Assembly: GCA_964580585.1 (NCBI GenBank)
Contig: CAZOKZ010000036.1
Span: forward strand, 1-46,584
From: CAZOKZ01 sp964580585
GTDB lineage: Bacteria > Sumerlaeota > Sumerlaeia > SLMS01 > JAHLLQ01
Reading direction: 5' to 3'
DNA: 46,584 bases
Position 1 is the stretch's first letter. Each line of letters begins with the position of its first letter. Positions 34,040 to 43,089 of the stretch are shown here, piece by piece. The notes under the pieces are model-generated. The model was not told the DNA's origin, ran no database searches, and saw only the letters and a list, made by a program, of their open reading frames with translations. The position numbers and the translations under genes were made by a program.

Positions 34040-36184
34040 ATGTGCGATAGACCGTCAAGATATTTTGCCAACGTTTTTTCGAATCCGGTCCCAAACCACT
34101 CACCCGCTGCCCTGTTCCCGTGGTCCCGTCCCATGCTCAAGAAACCTCACAAACTGCGCGTTGTCCTTCTCGGCGGCTTCTTTTGCGTGCTGGCGTCAAC
34201 GGTTCTGACCCGGCTTTACGTCCTCCAAGTCGTGCGCAACGACTACTACAGTGGCCGCGCGGATCGCCAGCAAACAATCCGCCTGACGTTACAGGCCGAG
34301 CGCGGCGATATTCTCGACCGTCGCCTGCGTCCCCTCGCCACCAGCACGGGCACGCTGTCCATTTACATTAATCCGAAATTTTTCCACGCGCCTGAATCGG
34401 ACGTGGACCTCGATGCGCTTGCCAACCAGATCAGCTACTACACGGGTCTCTCGCCCCAGCATGTGCGCGATCGTTTCGAGCGCGGCGCGGTCACCGATAT
34501 CGGTCGCCAGTTGAATCCCGACGCTGCGCAGAAAGTCGGCGATTTGCTGGATGAATACGAAATCAGCCGTCAGGGCTTCTGGTTTCATCGCGAAAGCAAA
34601 CGTCAGTATCCTCGCGGTCTGGCGCCACACATCATCGGTTTCTGCGGCAGCGATGGGGACGGAGACAACGAAGGTCTCGCAGGATTGGAATTCCTGTATA
34701 ACAATGAATTAAAGGGCGAAAAGCTCGAAGCCGAAACCGTTCGCACCGGTATCAGTCAGGTCATGCAGCCCGTGGCGCAGAAAGACCTGCTGGCTGCGCG
34801 CGGCGATACGTTGGTGCTGACCATCGATGCGGCGATTCAGGAAGCCGCAGAAAACGCGCTCGCCTCCGCAGGGGAAGAATTCAACGCCGATGCCTGTGGC
34901 GCGATCGTGCAGGACGTCAACACGGGCGCAATCCTCGCCCTGGCAAGCTGGCCGACGTTCGACAATTCCAAATACGGTGCTTCCCCTGCCGCCTCGCGTC
35001 GCAATCGTCTGCTGACCGATCCGCTCGAAACGGGTTCGGTCGCAAAGCTATTCACAGCGGCATTTTTGCTCGATTCCGGCAAGATTCAAATCAACACGCT
35101 TGTCGATTGCGAAGGCGGACGCACGGTAATCGGTCGTCGTCGCATCACCGATGCTCCAGGCCATTATCTGGACGTGGTGCCGTTCTACGAAGTGATTCGT
35201 TATTCAAGCAACGTGGGCACCATCAAAGCCGCCCAGGCGCTGGAAAACGACGAATGGTACGCGTACCTGCGCTCGTTCGGTCTCGGTCAGAAGTCGGGAG
35301 TCGATTTGCCGGGCGAAGGCAGCGGCATTTTGTACCCCGTGGAAAAATGGACCAGCTACAGCCGCACGTCGTTACCGATGGGTTACGAGATGGCGCTGAC
35401 CTCGATGCAGATCGTCAATGCGATCAGCGGCATGGTCAATGGCGGCGAATTACTCGAGCCTTATGTGATCGCTGAAATTCGCGACAGCCACGGCAATGTG
35501 ACCTGGCAACATGAACGCACCGTCAAAAACCGCATGATTCGCCCCGCGACCAGTTTGCTGATGCGCGAAATCATGGAAGACGTGGTTGCGAACGGAACGG
35601 GCACGAAAGCCCAGATTCCCGGCTTCCGCGTGGGTGGAAAAACGGGCACGACGGTGAAGAGTCAAGTGCTGACACACAAAGAATACATCGCGTCATTCGG
35701 TGGTGTGGTCCCGATCAACGATCCGAAGATCGCGATTTATTGCTTTGTCGATAATCCGCACGGCAAACACTACGCGTCGGAAGTCGCCGCGCCTGTGTTT
35801 CAGAAAATCGGGCGCGAAGCCGTGTTGCAACTCGGGCTCGTCCCCACGGAAGTGGAAAATCAGGTCACCGCATTCGACGCGCGCATGACCGCTCCGCTGC
35901 CGTTGAACCCGGCGATGACAGATATCGATCAACTGGCCGAGCGCCAAACGATGCCCGACCTTCGCGGCCTGACAATGGCGGAAGTCCGCACATGGCTGCA
36001 TGCCGATCTGGCAAACGTGCGCTTCACGGGCAGCGGACGTCTCGCCGACCAATCGCCTCTTCCCGGTGAAGTCATCGAACCCACCACAGAAATCACGCTG
36101 ATTTTTGACCAGGAAGCTGCACGCCCGGTCGTCCAACCTTCGGAACGCGATATTGCCCAATTGCAAGGGAGGGCACACGAATGA
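34040..36184 (+). CDS. ftsI: Septal transpeptidase FtsI/PBP2-like with PASTA domain
   Basis: The 714-residue class B PBP cross-links septal peptidoglycan. ATG 34040 has AGGAAA six bases upstream and gives a 31-residue cytoplasmic lead before LKKPHKLRVVLLGGF. ATG 34133 is an alternative but has no ribosome-binding site. A transmembrane span (about 39-59), a dimerisation domain (ERGDILDRRLRPLATS), then the transpeptidase domain: Ser333-Val-Ala-Lys336, Ser389-Ser-Asn391 and Lys534-Thr-Gly536. A C-terminal PASTA-like domain (about 635-700) resembles SpoVD or PBP2x. A decamer at 34655-34664 inserts Asp-Gly-Asp-Gly-Asp-Asn into the strand before GLAGLE. The 4-bp overlap with murE is normal. Confidence 0.95.
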   Translation: MCDRPSRYFANVFSNPVPNHSPAALFPWSRPMLKKPHKLRVVLLGGFFCVLASTVLTRLYVLQVVRNDYYSGRADRQQTIRLTLQAERGDILDRRLRPLATSTGTLSIYINPKFFHAPESDVDLDALANQISYYTGLSPQHVRDRFERGAVTDIGRQLNPDAAQKVGDLLDEYEISRQGFWFHRESKRQYPRGLAPHIIGFCGSDGDGDNEGLAGLEFLYNNELKGEKLEAETVRTGISQVMQPVAQKDLLAARGDTLVLTIDAAIQEAAENALASAGEEFNADACGAIVQDVNTGAILALASWPTFDNSKYGASPAASRRNRLLTDPLETGSVAKLFTAAFLLDSGKIQINTLVDCEGGRTVIGRRRITDAPGHYLDVVPFYEVIRYSSNVGTIKAAQALENDEWYAYLRSFGLGQKSGVDLPGEGSGILYPVEKWTSYSRTSLPMGYEMALTSMQIVNAISGMVNGGELLEPYVIAEIRDSHGNVTWQHERTVKNRMIRPATSLLMREIMEDVVANGTGTKAQIPGFRVGGKTGTTVKSQVLTHKEYIASFGGVVPINDPKIAIYCFVDNPHGKHYASEVAAPVFQKIGREAVLQLGLVPTEVENQVTAFDARMTAPLPLNPAMTDIDQLAERQTMPDLRGLTMAEVRTWLHADLANVRFTGSGRLADQSPLPGEVIEPTTEITLIFDQEAARPVVQPSERDIAQLQGRAHE

Positions 36185-37737
36185 AATCCCCGAATCCCGT
36201 CATTTTGAAAGCGCTACTCGACTCGATTAACATCCAACCCATCGATTCAATCGGTAATTTGAATACGGTTGTGACCGGCATTTCGACTCATGCGCAAAGC
36301 ATCCGTCGCAGCGAATTGTTCGTCGCGATTTCCGGCACCAAAACCGACAGTCACCAATTGATTTCCGAAGCAGTCGAACGAGGCGCCGCAGCCGTCATGG
36401 TCGAGCGTCCGATTCCTTCGTACCCGGGCGTGACAATCGTCCAGGTGCCAAACACACGTCTGATTCTCGGTCCGTTGGCACACGGGTTTTTTGGAAATCC
36501 CGCCGAATCGATGCGCATTGCCGCCGTCACGGGAACAAACGGAAAAACGACGACCACGACGATCATCGCAAAGATCATGGCGTGTGCGGGTTTCACACCG
36601 GGCATCGTCGGAACGCTCGGCGTATCGTGGGGCAACCAACGCCTCGATGAAAACATCACGACACCGGGCCCGTTGAAGCTCGCCGAATTTTTCTACCAGA
36701 TGAAAATGGACGGCGTGGACATGGTGTCGATGGAAGCCTCCAGTCACGGCATCGACCAGGCACGTCTGGCAGGCATTCCCGTCCATGCAGGCGCGTTGAC
36801 AAATGTCAGCCAGGATCATCTGGATTATCATGGCGATTTCCCGACATACATTGCCACCAAACGCCGTTTGTTTTTCGACTACGTTGCTAAGACACAAGGC
36901 GGTGTGGCGTGCCTGAACGCCGACGACCCCGTAGGCGAGGAACTGTGCTTCAGCTATCCAGGCGAGAAAATCAGCTTCAGCACGGCGTTGCACACCGAAG
37001 CCGACATCGTTGCCCGCAACATTCGTTTCGGGGTCGAGGGTACGGAATTCAATTTGTTGGCCAACGGTTCCTCGATTCCGGTTTCGTCGCGCCTGATTGG
37101 CAGCTTCAACCTGACCAACACGCTGGCCGCGGCAGCCGTTTGCCATGCGTTGGGCGTGGACCTACCGCTCATCGCCGAAGGCGTCGCACAAGTCCCCCCC
37201 GTGGCGGGTCGGTTTGAAACCGTTCGCGCAGGCCAACCATTCCTGACGATCGTCGATTACGCACACACGCCAGACGCGCTGGAAAAGGTTCTGCGCACGG
37301 CGCGTCAACTGACCGCCGGACGTTTAATCACGGTGTTTGGCTGCGGCGGAGACCGCGATCGCACGAAACGCGCGCCCATGGGCAAAGCAGTGGGCAGTTA
37401 TTCCGATTACGCCATCGTGACATCGGATAATCCGCGAAATGAAGATCCCGACCGCATCGCTCGCGATGCGTATGTGGGGCTCGAACAAAGCCCACTGCGT
37501 TCATCTCAGTACCAGATTATTCTCGACCGCGCTCACGCCATCGAGCGCGCGCTGCATCTGGCCGCGCCGGGCGATTGCGTCATGATTTGCGGTAAAGGTC
37601 ACGAAACGTATCAAGAGATTCACGGCAAAAAATACGCGTTCGACGATCGTCAGATCGCGCGTGAGATTTTGAAGACAATGACGAAGAACTGGGCAACTGC
37701 TGCCCACCCGATGACGACGGAAAATCAGATCGCATAA
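36181..37737 (+). CDS. murE: UDP-MurNAc-tripeptide ligase MurE
   Basis: The 518-residue Mur ligase adds the third residue to UDP-MurNAc-L-Ala-D-Glu using ATP. The P-loop is GTNGKTTTT (Gly118-Lys122). The substrate motif is D416-N-P-R419, which in this family selects meso-diaminopimelate. Other Mur motifs (VSMEASSHGIDQARL, VDYAHTPDALEKVL and CGKGHETYQ) are present. So the wall is of DAP type. It overlaps the ftsI stop by 4 bp and is 15 bp ahead of murF. Confidence 0.97.
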   Translation: MKSPNPVILKALLDSINIQPIDSIGNLNTVVTGISTHAQSIRRSELFVAISGTKTDSHQLISEAVERGAAAVMVERPIPSYPGVTIVQVPNTRLILGPLAHGFFGNPAESMRIAAVTGTNGKTTTTTIIAKIMACAGFTPGIVGTLGVSWGNQRLDENITTPGPLKLAEFFYQMKMDGVDMVSMEASSHGIDQARLAGIPVHAGALTNVSQDHLDYHGDFPTYIATKRRLFFDYVAKTQGGVACLNADDPVGEELCFSYPGEKISFSTALHTEADIVARNIRFGVEGTEFNLLANGSSIPVSSRLIGSFNLTNTLAAAAVCHALGVDLPLIAEGVAQVPPVAGRFETVRAGQPFLTIVDYAHTPDALEKVLRTARQLTAGRLITVFGCGGDRDRTKRAPMGKAVGSYSDYAIVTSDNPRNEDPDRIARDAYVGLEQSPLRSSQYQIILDRAHAIERALHLAAPGDCVMICGKGHETYQEIHGKKYAFDDRQIAREILKTMTKNWATAAHPMTTENQIA

Positions 37738-37752
37738 GGACCCCGAACGGGC

Positions 37753-39168
37753 ATGGAACTGACCATCGGACAAATCGTAAGCGCGACGAAGGGCGTGCTG
37801 AAACGCGGAGATGAAACCACGTTGGTAACACACGTGGGGACGGACACTCGCACGTTGCATGCAAAAGAAATGTATGTCGGGCTGAAGGGCGAAACCTTCG
37901 ACGGCAATACGTTCACTGAACAAGCGCTCGAAAAAGGCGCCTTTGGCGTGTTGACCTCGCGCACAGACCTCGATGCGTCGGCCCCGGGCAACGGATTTAT
38001 CATCGCGGTGGAGGACACAACCCGTGCTCTCGGACTGATGGCGCGCGCCTGGCGCCGTATCGTGTCGCCGATGGTCGTTGCGATAACCGGTTCGAGCGGC
38101 AAAACAACCACCAAAGACATGGCGGCCCATTTATGCCGGGGCGAAATGGAAATTCTCGCCACCGAAGGAAACAAAAACAACCACATCGGCCTGCCGCTGA
38201 CGTTGATCGGTCTGGAACGCAAACATGAGACAGCAATCGTAGAGCTTGGCATGAATCACAGCGGCGAATTGCGCGCGCTGACGGGAATTGCCGATCCCTC
38301 GATTGGCGTTTTGACAAATATTGGCGACGCTCATTTGGGGAATTTCGCCAATATCGAGGAACTGCGCATGGCGAAGAGCGAACTTTTTGCCACGATGAAG
38401 CGCAGCACCACCGCAGTGATTAACGCCGATTGCCCGAACAGTCAAAAACTGCGCGAGCGCCAGGTGCTTCCCTGGGAAGTCATCGAGTTTGGGGAAACGC
38501 ATGACGCTCAGGTCCGCGCCACAAACGTGCGACCCGCAAAACCGTTCGGCTATGAGTTCGACCTGCGGTTCTTCCAGTACAAAAAACTTTCCGCGCGTAT
38601 TCAGGTGTTCGGTCATTACCAGATTCAGAACGTACTCGCTGCGGCAACCGTCGCGTTACTGCTGGGTGTGCCGCCCGAAACGATCGCCGAACGATTGGGC
38701 ACATTTGAAGCCCCCCGTATGCGGTCGAATTTACGCGAACTGGGTGGCGTGCGCGTCATCGAGGACTGCTACAACGCATCGCCGTCGGCCATGATCGCGT
38801 CGATTTACTCGTTCGCCGAACTGGAATGCACCGGACGACGTTTTGTGTTGCTGGGTGATATGTACGAATTGGGCGATTTTGCCGAATCGCAGCACCGCCG
38901 GGTCGGTGCCGCAGCAGCCTCGCCCAAGATTCACCACACTTTCTGTGTGGGGGCGCAGGCGCGGTGGATTGCCGAAGAAGCTGAGAAGCATGGCGCCACC
39001 GCCCTGCACTTCGAAACCATCGAAGATGCCGTCACCGCACTGCTCGAAACCTTGCAACCGGGCGATTCGATCCTCGTGAAAGGTTCGCGTCGTGCACGTC
39101 TCGAACGCGCCGCGGATTTGCTTGCAAAAGAGCTACAACCTCATCCTCCGCAGGAGACGGTGCTCTGA
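37753..39168 (+). CDS. murF: UDP-MurNAc-tripeptide:D-Ala-D-Ala ligase MurF
   Basis: The 471-residue ligase adds D-Ala-D-Ala to complete the pentapeptide. The P-loop is ITGSSGKTTTKDM (about residues 109-121). It also has EGNKNNHIGLPLTL, ELGMNHSGEL, IEDCYNASPSAM and LLGDMYELG, the usual MurF words. It is followed by mraY with one base shared (TGATG). A GGGGACGGAC at 37836 lies in the conserved G-T-D-T-R motif and is probably chance rather than a copy of the decamer. Confidence 0.97.
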   Translation: MELTIGQIVSATKGVLKRGDETTLVTHVGTDTRTLHAKEMYVGLKGETFDGNTFTEQALEKGAFGVLTSRTDLDASAPGNGFIIAVEDTTRALGLMARAWRRIVSPMVVAITGSSGKTTTKDMAAHLCRGEMEILATEGNKNNHIGLPLTLIGLERKHETAIVELGMNHSGELRALTGIADPSIGVLTNIGDAHLGNFANIEELRMAKSELFATMKRSTTAVINADCPNSQKLRERQVLPWEVIEFGETHDAQVRATNVRPAKPFGYEFDLRFFQYKKLSARIQVFGHYQIQNVLAAATVALLLGVPPETIAERLGTFEAPRMRSNLRELGGVRVIEDCYNASPSAMIASIYSFAELECTGRRFVLLGDMYELGDFAESQHRRVGAAAASPKIHHTFCVGAQARWIAEEAEKHGATALHFETIEDAVTALLETLQPGDSILVKGSRRARLERAADLLAKELQPHPPQETVL

Positions 39169-40304
39169 TGCTGACGTTCCTCGCCCGCTTCTTCTCCGAT
39201 AACGACTCCGTCTCGTTCCTGCGCGTGTTCGATTATATTTCCGTGCGAGCAGCCTGTGCGCTCGTCGCGGCGTTTTTGATTTCGATTCTCCTGGGCGATC
39301 GCACGATCGACTTCCTGACTCGCTTGAAGGTTGGACAGCAGGTACGCGACGACCAGGGAGATGGAGCCATCAGTCTGAAGGATATGCACGCGGGCAAGGT
39401 CGGCACACCGACGATGGGCGGAATTCTGATGATCGGTGCGATCATTGGCGCTGTCGGTTTGTTCGGCGATTGGAGCCAGCCGGTGCTGCAAATCGCGATC
39501 GCCATGGCGCTCGGTTATGGCGCGATTGGCTTTATCGACGATTATCGTAAAGTGGTTCACAAAAACTCGGCAGGACTCTCCGCGCGTGGCAAACTCACCG
39601 GGCAAGCGCTGCTTGCACTGTTCTTCGCAATGACGTGCATGGTGCTGCATCCGGAAATCACCAGCTACGCGCACGCGGGTATCAAAGGTTCGGATTTCAT
39701 CGTCTTCCCGTTCTTCAAAGATTGGTTCCTGCCACTCGGGCTGCTCTACATCCCGTTCGTCGTACTGGTGCTGACCGGCACAAGCAACGCGGTGAACCTG
39801 ACCGATGGGCTCGACGGTCTCGCCACGGGCGTAACCATCACGGCGACCTTGTGTTTCGCGGTCGTCGCGTACCTTGCGGGACGCGTCGATATGTCCGCGT
39901 ACCTGATCATCCCCCATGTCGTTGGTGGTGGCGAGTTGACCGTGTTGCTCGCGGCTTTGATCGGCAGTTGTTTTGGGTTTTTGTGGTTCAATGGTTACCC
40001 GGCTCGCGTCTTCATGGGCGATACGGGGTCGATGATGATCGGCGGCTTGCTGGGTTCCGTAGCCTTATTGCTCAAGCAGGAATTTCTGCTTCTGATCGTC
40101 GGCGGCGTCTTCGTGGCCGAAGCGTTGAGTGTCATTATCCAGGTCACGTCGTACAAATGGCGTCAAAAACGTGTCTTTTTGATGAGCCCGCTGCATCATC
40201 ACTTCGAGCGCGCGGGCGTTCCCGAATCGCACATCATCGTGCGGTTCTGGATCGTGTCGGCGCTGTTGGCGCTGGCGGGTTTAAGCACATTGAAGTTGCG
40301 GTAA
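39168..40304 (+). CDS. mraY: Phospho-MurNAc-pentapeptide transferase MraY
   Basis: The 378-residue inner-membrane enzyme moves phospho-MurNAc-pentapeptide to undecaprenyl phosphate, giving lipid I. About ten membrane spans. Signature parts: KVGTPTMGGILM, GFIDDYRKV (DD motif), TGTSNAVNLTDGLDGLA, FMGDTGSMMIG and SPLHHHFERAG. All catalytic Asp and His residues are present. It is followed by a 142-bp gap with a terminator-like hairpin and one exact decamer word (40352-40361). Confidence 0.98.
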   Translation: MLTFLARFFSDNDSVSFLRVFDYISVRAACALVAAFLISILLGDRTIDFLTRLKVGQQVRDDQGDGAISLKDMHAGKVGTPTMGGILMIGAIIGAVGLFGDWSQPVLQIAIAMALGYGAIGFIDDYRKVVHKNSAGLSARGKLTGQALLALFFAMTCMVLHPEITSYAHAGIKGSDFIVFPFFKDWFLPLGLLYIPFVVLVLTGTSNAVNLTDGLDGLATGVTITATLCFAVVAYLAGRVDMSAYLIIPHVVGGGELTVLLAALIGSCFGFLWFNGYPARVFMGDTGSMMIGGLLGSVALLLKQEFLLLIVGGVFVAEALSVIIQVTSYKWRQKRVFLMSPLHHHFERAGVPESHIIVRFWIVSALLALAGLSTLKLR

Positions 40305-40312
40305 GCACGACC

Positions 40313-40337
40313 CCGGACCGCGGTGTCCGGTTTATTT
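40313..40337 (+). terminator. Weak terminator-like hairpin after mraY
   Basis: CCGGAC, a CGCGGT loop, then GTCCGG is followed by TTTATTTC. The short stem and interrupted T-run make it a weak or partial terminator inside the cluster. Genes further on could thus be expressed at another level or have their own promoter in 40340-40446, where I see no clear hexamers. Confidence 0.45.
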
Positions 40338-40446
40338 CAAGAAAGCGAGGGCTCCGTCCCCAAACGCAAAATCATTTGGATGCCAACAGTTGTGGTACTC
40401 TGCAGAATTTCCTGTTCCTGTTCAATTTGCTCCGGAGGTTTGTTCA

Positions 40447-41832
40447 ATGACCAGCTCGAAAACACATGATTTCCCGTACCGACGAGTTTGCGTATTTGGC
40501 GCAGCGCGCTCGGGCGTGGGCGCAATGGCACTGCTTCGCCACCATGGAATCGAAGTCATCCTGGTGGACGAAAAACCCGCAATGGAATTCCGTTCCCTCA
40601 TCCGCCGCCTGAAACGACTTTACGTCACGTCGTATTTCGGCAAGTTCGACGAATCGGTTCTCGATTCGTGCGAAGCGCTTGTCGTCAGCCCCGGCATCCC
40701 GATGGAACACTGGCTGAACCAGTCGGCCATTAACCGTCACATGCCGATTATTTCGGAAGTGGAACTCGCGTCTTACTTTGCGGGTTCGCCGATTTGCGCC
40801 ATCACGGGCACCAACGGCAAGACGACGACAACAACGCTCGTCGGCCAGATGTTGACCGACGCAGGCAAAAACGCGGTTGTATCCGGTAACATCGGACGCG
40901 CGTTCTCGGATGGTGTGCTCGCCAGCCAGGACAATAGCCGCGACACGGTGCTGGTAACCGAAGTTTCCAGCTTCCAGCTCGAAATGATCGAAAACTTCCA
41001 CCCCCACGTGGCCGCGATTTTGAATTTCTCGCGCGCCCATGAAGATCGCTACCCCGACATGCGCGATTACGTGGAAGCGAAACTGAAAATCACGTACAAC
41101 CAGGATGAAGACGACCACCTGATTCTGAACGCCGACGATCCGCTGTGCGTAAAAGCCGCCGAGGACTCCGACGCGCAGATCTGGTGGATTTCGATGACGA
41201 AAAAAGTCGCCCAAGGCGCGTTCGTCGAAAAAGGCATGATTTTCCTGGCCGAAGACGGCCTGAAAGTGCCTGTCTGCAAAGTCGATGAAGTTCCGATTCC
41301 CGGCGCGCACAACGTGGAAAACACCCTCGCTGCATTGGTGCTCGGCCGTCGCATGGGAGCCACGCTCGACAGCCTGATCAACACGCTGCGTAAATTCAAA
41401 GGCGTCGAACATCGCATCGAGTACGTCGGCCAATCGCGTCATGGCGTGCAGTACTTCAACGATTCCAAGGCGACGAACATCGACTCGCTGGAGAAAGCGC
41501 TTCTCAGCTTCGACAAACCCGTCGTGCTCGTTGCCGGTGGACGTGATCGCCAGACATCGTACGAACGCCTGAACTCGTTGATTCGCGATCGCGTGAAATC
41601 GCTCGTTCTGCTGGGCGAAGCGACCCCGAAAATCAAAAAACACTGGGGCGAAATCGTCGAAACCCGCGAAGCCAAAGACATGGATGAAGCCGTCAAGATC
41701 GCGTCGGCTCTGGCTGGCGAAGGCGACGTGGTGCTTCTGAGCCCCGCGTGCGCAAGCTGGGACATGTTCAAGGATTACGAAGAACGTGGCCGCGTGTTCA
41801 AGCGTGCGGTTCGCGCATTCCTCGAAGCCTGA
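40447..41832 (+). CDS. murD: UDP-MurNAc-L-Ala:D-Glu ligase MurD
   Basis: The 461-residue ligase adds D-Glu to UDP-MurNAc-L-Ala. ATG 40447 has GGAGG 8 bases upstream. An in-frame start at 40390 would add 19 residues across that site. The P-loop is ITGTNGKTTTTT (Ile119-). Others: VSPGIP, EVSSFQLE, NDSKATNIDSLEKAL, and LLSPACASWDMFKDYEERG. It follows mraY in the normal order after a 142-bp gap. Confidence 0.97.
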   Translation: MTSSKTHDFPYRRVCVFGAARSGVGAMALLRHHGIEVILVDEKPAMEFRSLIRRLKRLYVTSYFGKFDESVLDSCEALVVSPGIPMEHWLNQSAINRHMPIISEVELASYFAGSPICAITGTNGKTTTTTLVGQMLTDAGKNAVVSGNIGRAFSDGVLASQDNSRDTVLVTEVSSFQLEMIENFHPHVAAILNFSRAHEDRYPDMRDYVEAKLKITYNQDEDDHLILNADDPLCVKAAEDSDAQIWWISMTKKVAQGAFVEKGMIFLAEDGLKVPVCKVDEVPIPGAHNVENTLAALVLGRRMGATLDSLINTLRKFKGVEHRIEYVGQSRHGVQYFNDSKATNIDSLEKALLSFDKPVVLVAGGRDRQTSYERLNSLIRDRVKSLVLLGEATPKIKKHWGEIVETREAKDMDEAVKIASALAGEGDVVLLSPACASWDMFKDYEERGRVFKRAVRAFLEA

Positions 41833-41873
41833 GATCGCAATACTCGACAATCTGAACTGGTCAAAACGGAATC

Positions 41874-43043
41874 ATGAAACCGATCCTCCTGAATAGTCCG
41901 GCCTCGCTTCTGGCAATCGTCACGGCGGCACTCGTGTCGCTCGGCATCGTGATGGTTTACAGCTCCAGTGGCGCAAGGGCCGGACTGGAGGCACGGCGCG
42001 CAATTGCTGCGGAACAGCAATTGCCCGTCGAAAGTTTCACGTTCCATCACAGTGCCGCGTACTTTAAACGCCAAGTCGTCTGGACACTCGCGGGTGTGGG
42101 ATTTTTGTTTGCCATGATGCGGATACCAATTGAGACGCTCGAAAAATGGGCGCCTTGGATTTTGTTCGCTTGCCTGATTGTGTTGTTGGTGGTGCTCGTC
42201 ACACCGCTCGGCGTGACGTCGAAAGGCGCGCGACGATGGTTGCGGCTCGGGCCGCTGACTATCCAGCCATCTGAATTTGCCAAGATCGGTCTTGTGCTGT
42301 TCATGGCTCGGTTTCTCAGCGAAAAGCGCGATGAAATTCGCGATTGGAAACGTGGATTCGTACCGACTGTTGCCGTCTGGGGCGTGTTTGCGGTGTTGAT
42401 CGTGCTCGAGCGCGACCTGGGAACGATCATCCTGATGGGGACGGTGATGCTCGGCATGTGGAGTCTGGCGCGCATGCGGGTTTCGCACATCGCTACGCTG
42501 GTCATCGCTTCATTGCCGGTGCTTGTATTCCTGATTTTCCAACACTCGTATCGCATCAACCGGTTGCTGGCTTACATGGATCCCGAACGCTACGCCCTGA
42601 CACATGGGTATCAACTGAACCAATCGCTGATCGCGGTTGGATCGGGCGGTTTGTGGGGCCACGGACTCGGGCTGGGGCTTCAGAAGTACCATTTCCTGAG
42701 CGAATCGCACACGGACTTCATTTTCGCAACCGTCTGCGAGGAACTCGGCCTCATTGGCGCGGGCGCCGTCGTGCTCCTGTTCCTTGCGTTTGCCCTCGTG
42801 GGTTTTCGCGTCTCGTACCGGGCGCCCGATTATTTCGGGGGTCTCGCAGCAGCGGGTCTGACGCTGACGATCACGTCGGCGGCATTCATCAACTTTTTTG
42901 TCGTACTCGGATTGGCGCCCACCAAGGGCCTCGCCCTGCCTTTCTTCACTTATGGCGGGTCGTCGATGGTCGCCAGTCTGATCGCCGTGGGCATCTTGCT
43001 CAATGTGGCCAATTACACGGCGAAAAGCCACGGGGGCAAGTAA
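41874..43043 (+). CDS. ftsW: Lipid II polymerase FtsW
   Basis: The 389-residue SEDS protein polymerises lipid II at the septum with FtsI. About ten spans. Signature parts: VSLGIVMVYSSS, KRQVVWTLAG, KGARRWLRLGPLTIQPSEFAK, LERDLGTI and a final FFTYGGSSMVASL. The Asp needed for SEDS activity lies in the HTDFIFATVCEELG loop region. A decamer (43044-43053) follows the TAA stop directly. murG starts 46 bp further on. Confidence 0.97.
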   Translation: MKPILLNSPASLLAIVTAALVSLGIVMVYSSSGARAGLEARRAIAAEQQLPVESFTFHHSAAYFKRQVVWTLAGVGFLFAMMRIPIETLEKWAPWILFACLIVLLVVLVTPLGVTSKGARRWLRLGPLTIQPSEFAKIGLVLFMARFLSEKRDEIRDWKRGFVPTVAVWGVFAVLIVLERDLGTIILMGTVMLGMWSLARMRVSHIATLVIASLPVLVFLIFQHSYRINRLLAYMDPERYALTHGYQLNQSLIAVGSGGLWGHGLGLGLQKYHFLSESHTDFIFATVCEELGLIGAGAVVLLFLAFALVGFRVSYRAPDYFGGLAAAGLTLTITSAAFINFFVVLGLAPTKGLALPFFTYGGSSMVASLIAVGILLNVANYTAKSHGGK

Positions 43044-43089
43044 CTCCGTCCCCCGTTCGTTGGATCGAAAAGAATTCTGGAAGGCAATT

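Noticed and set aside
33435..34103. A 222-residue minus-strand frame across the ftsL-ftsI gap
   Set aside because: Charge-rich, low-quality translation, overlapping ftsL; no start signal.
37836..37845. Near copies of the decamer in murF (37836), the epimerase (26923) and ftsW (42437)
   Set aside because: They fall in codons of conserved family motifs (G-T-D, P-W-G-R-P, L-M-G-T), so chance explains them.
40444..41850. A 468-residue frame antisense to murD
   Set aside because: It mirrors murD exactly and has no recognisable fold.
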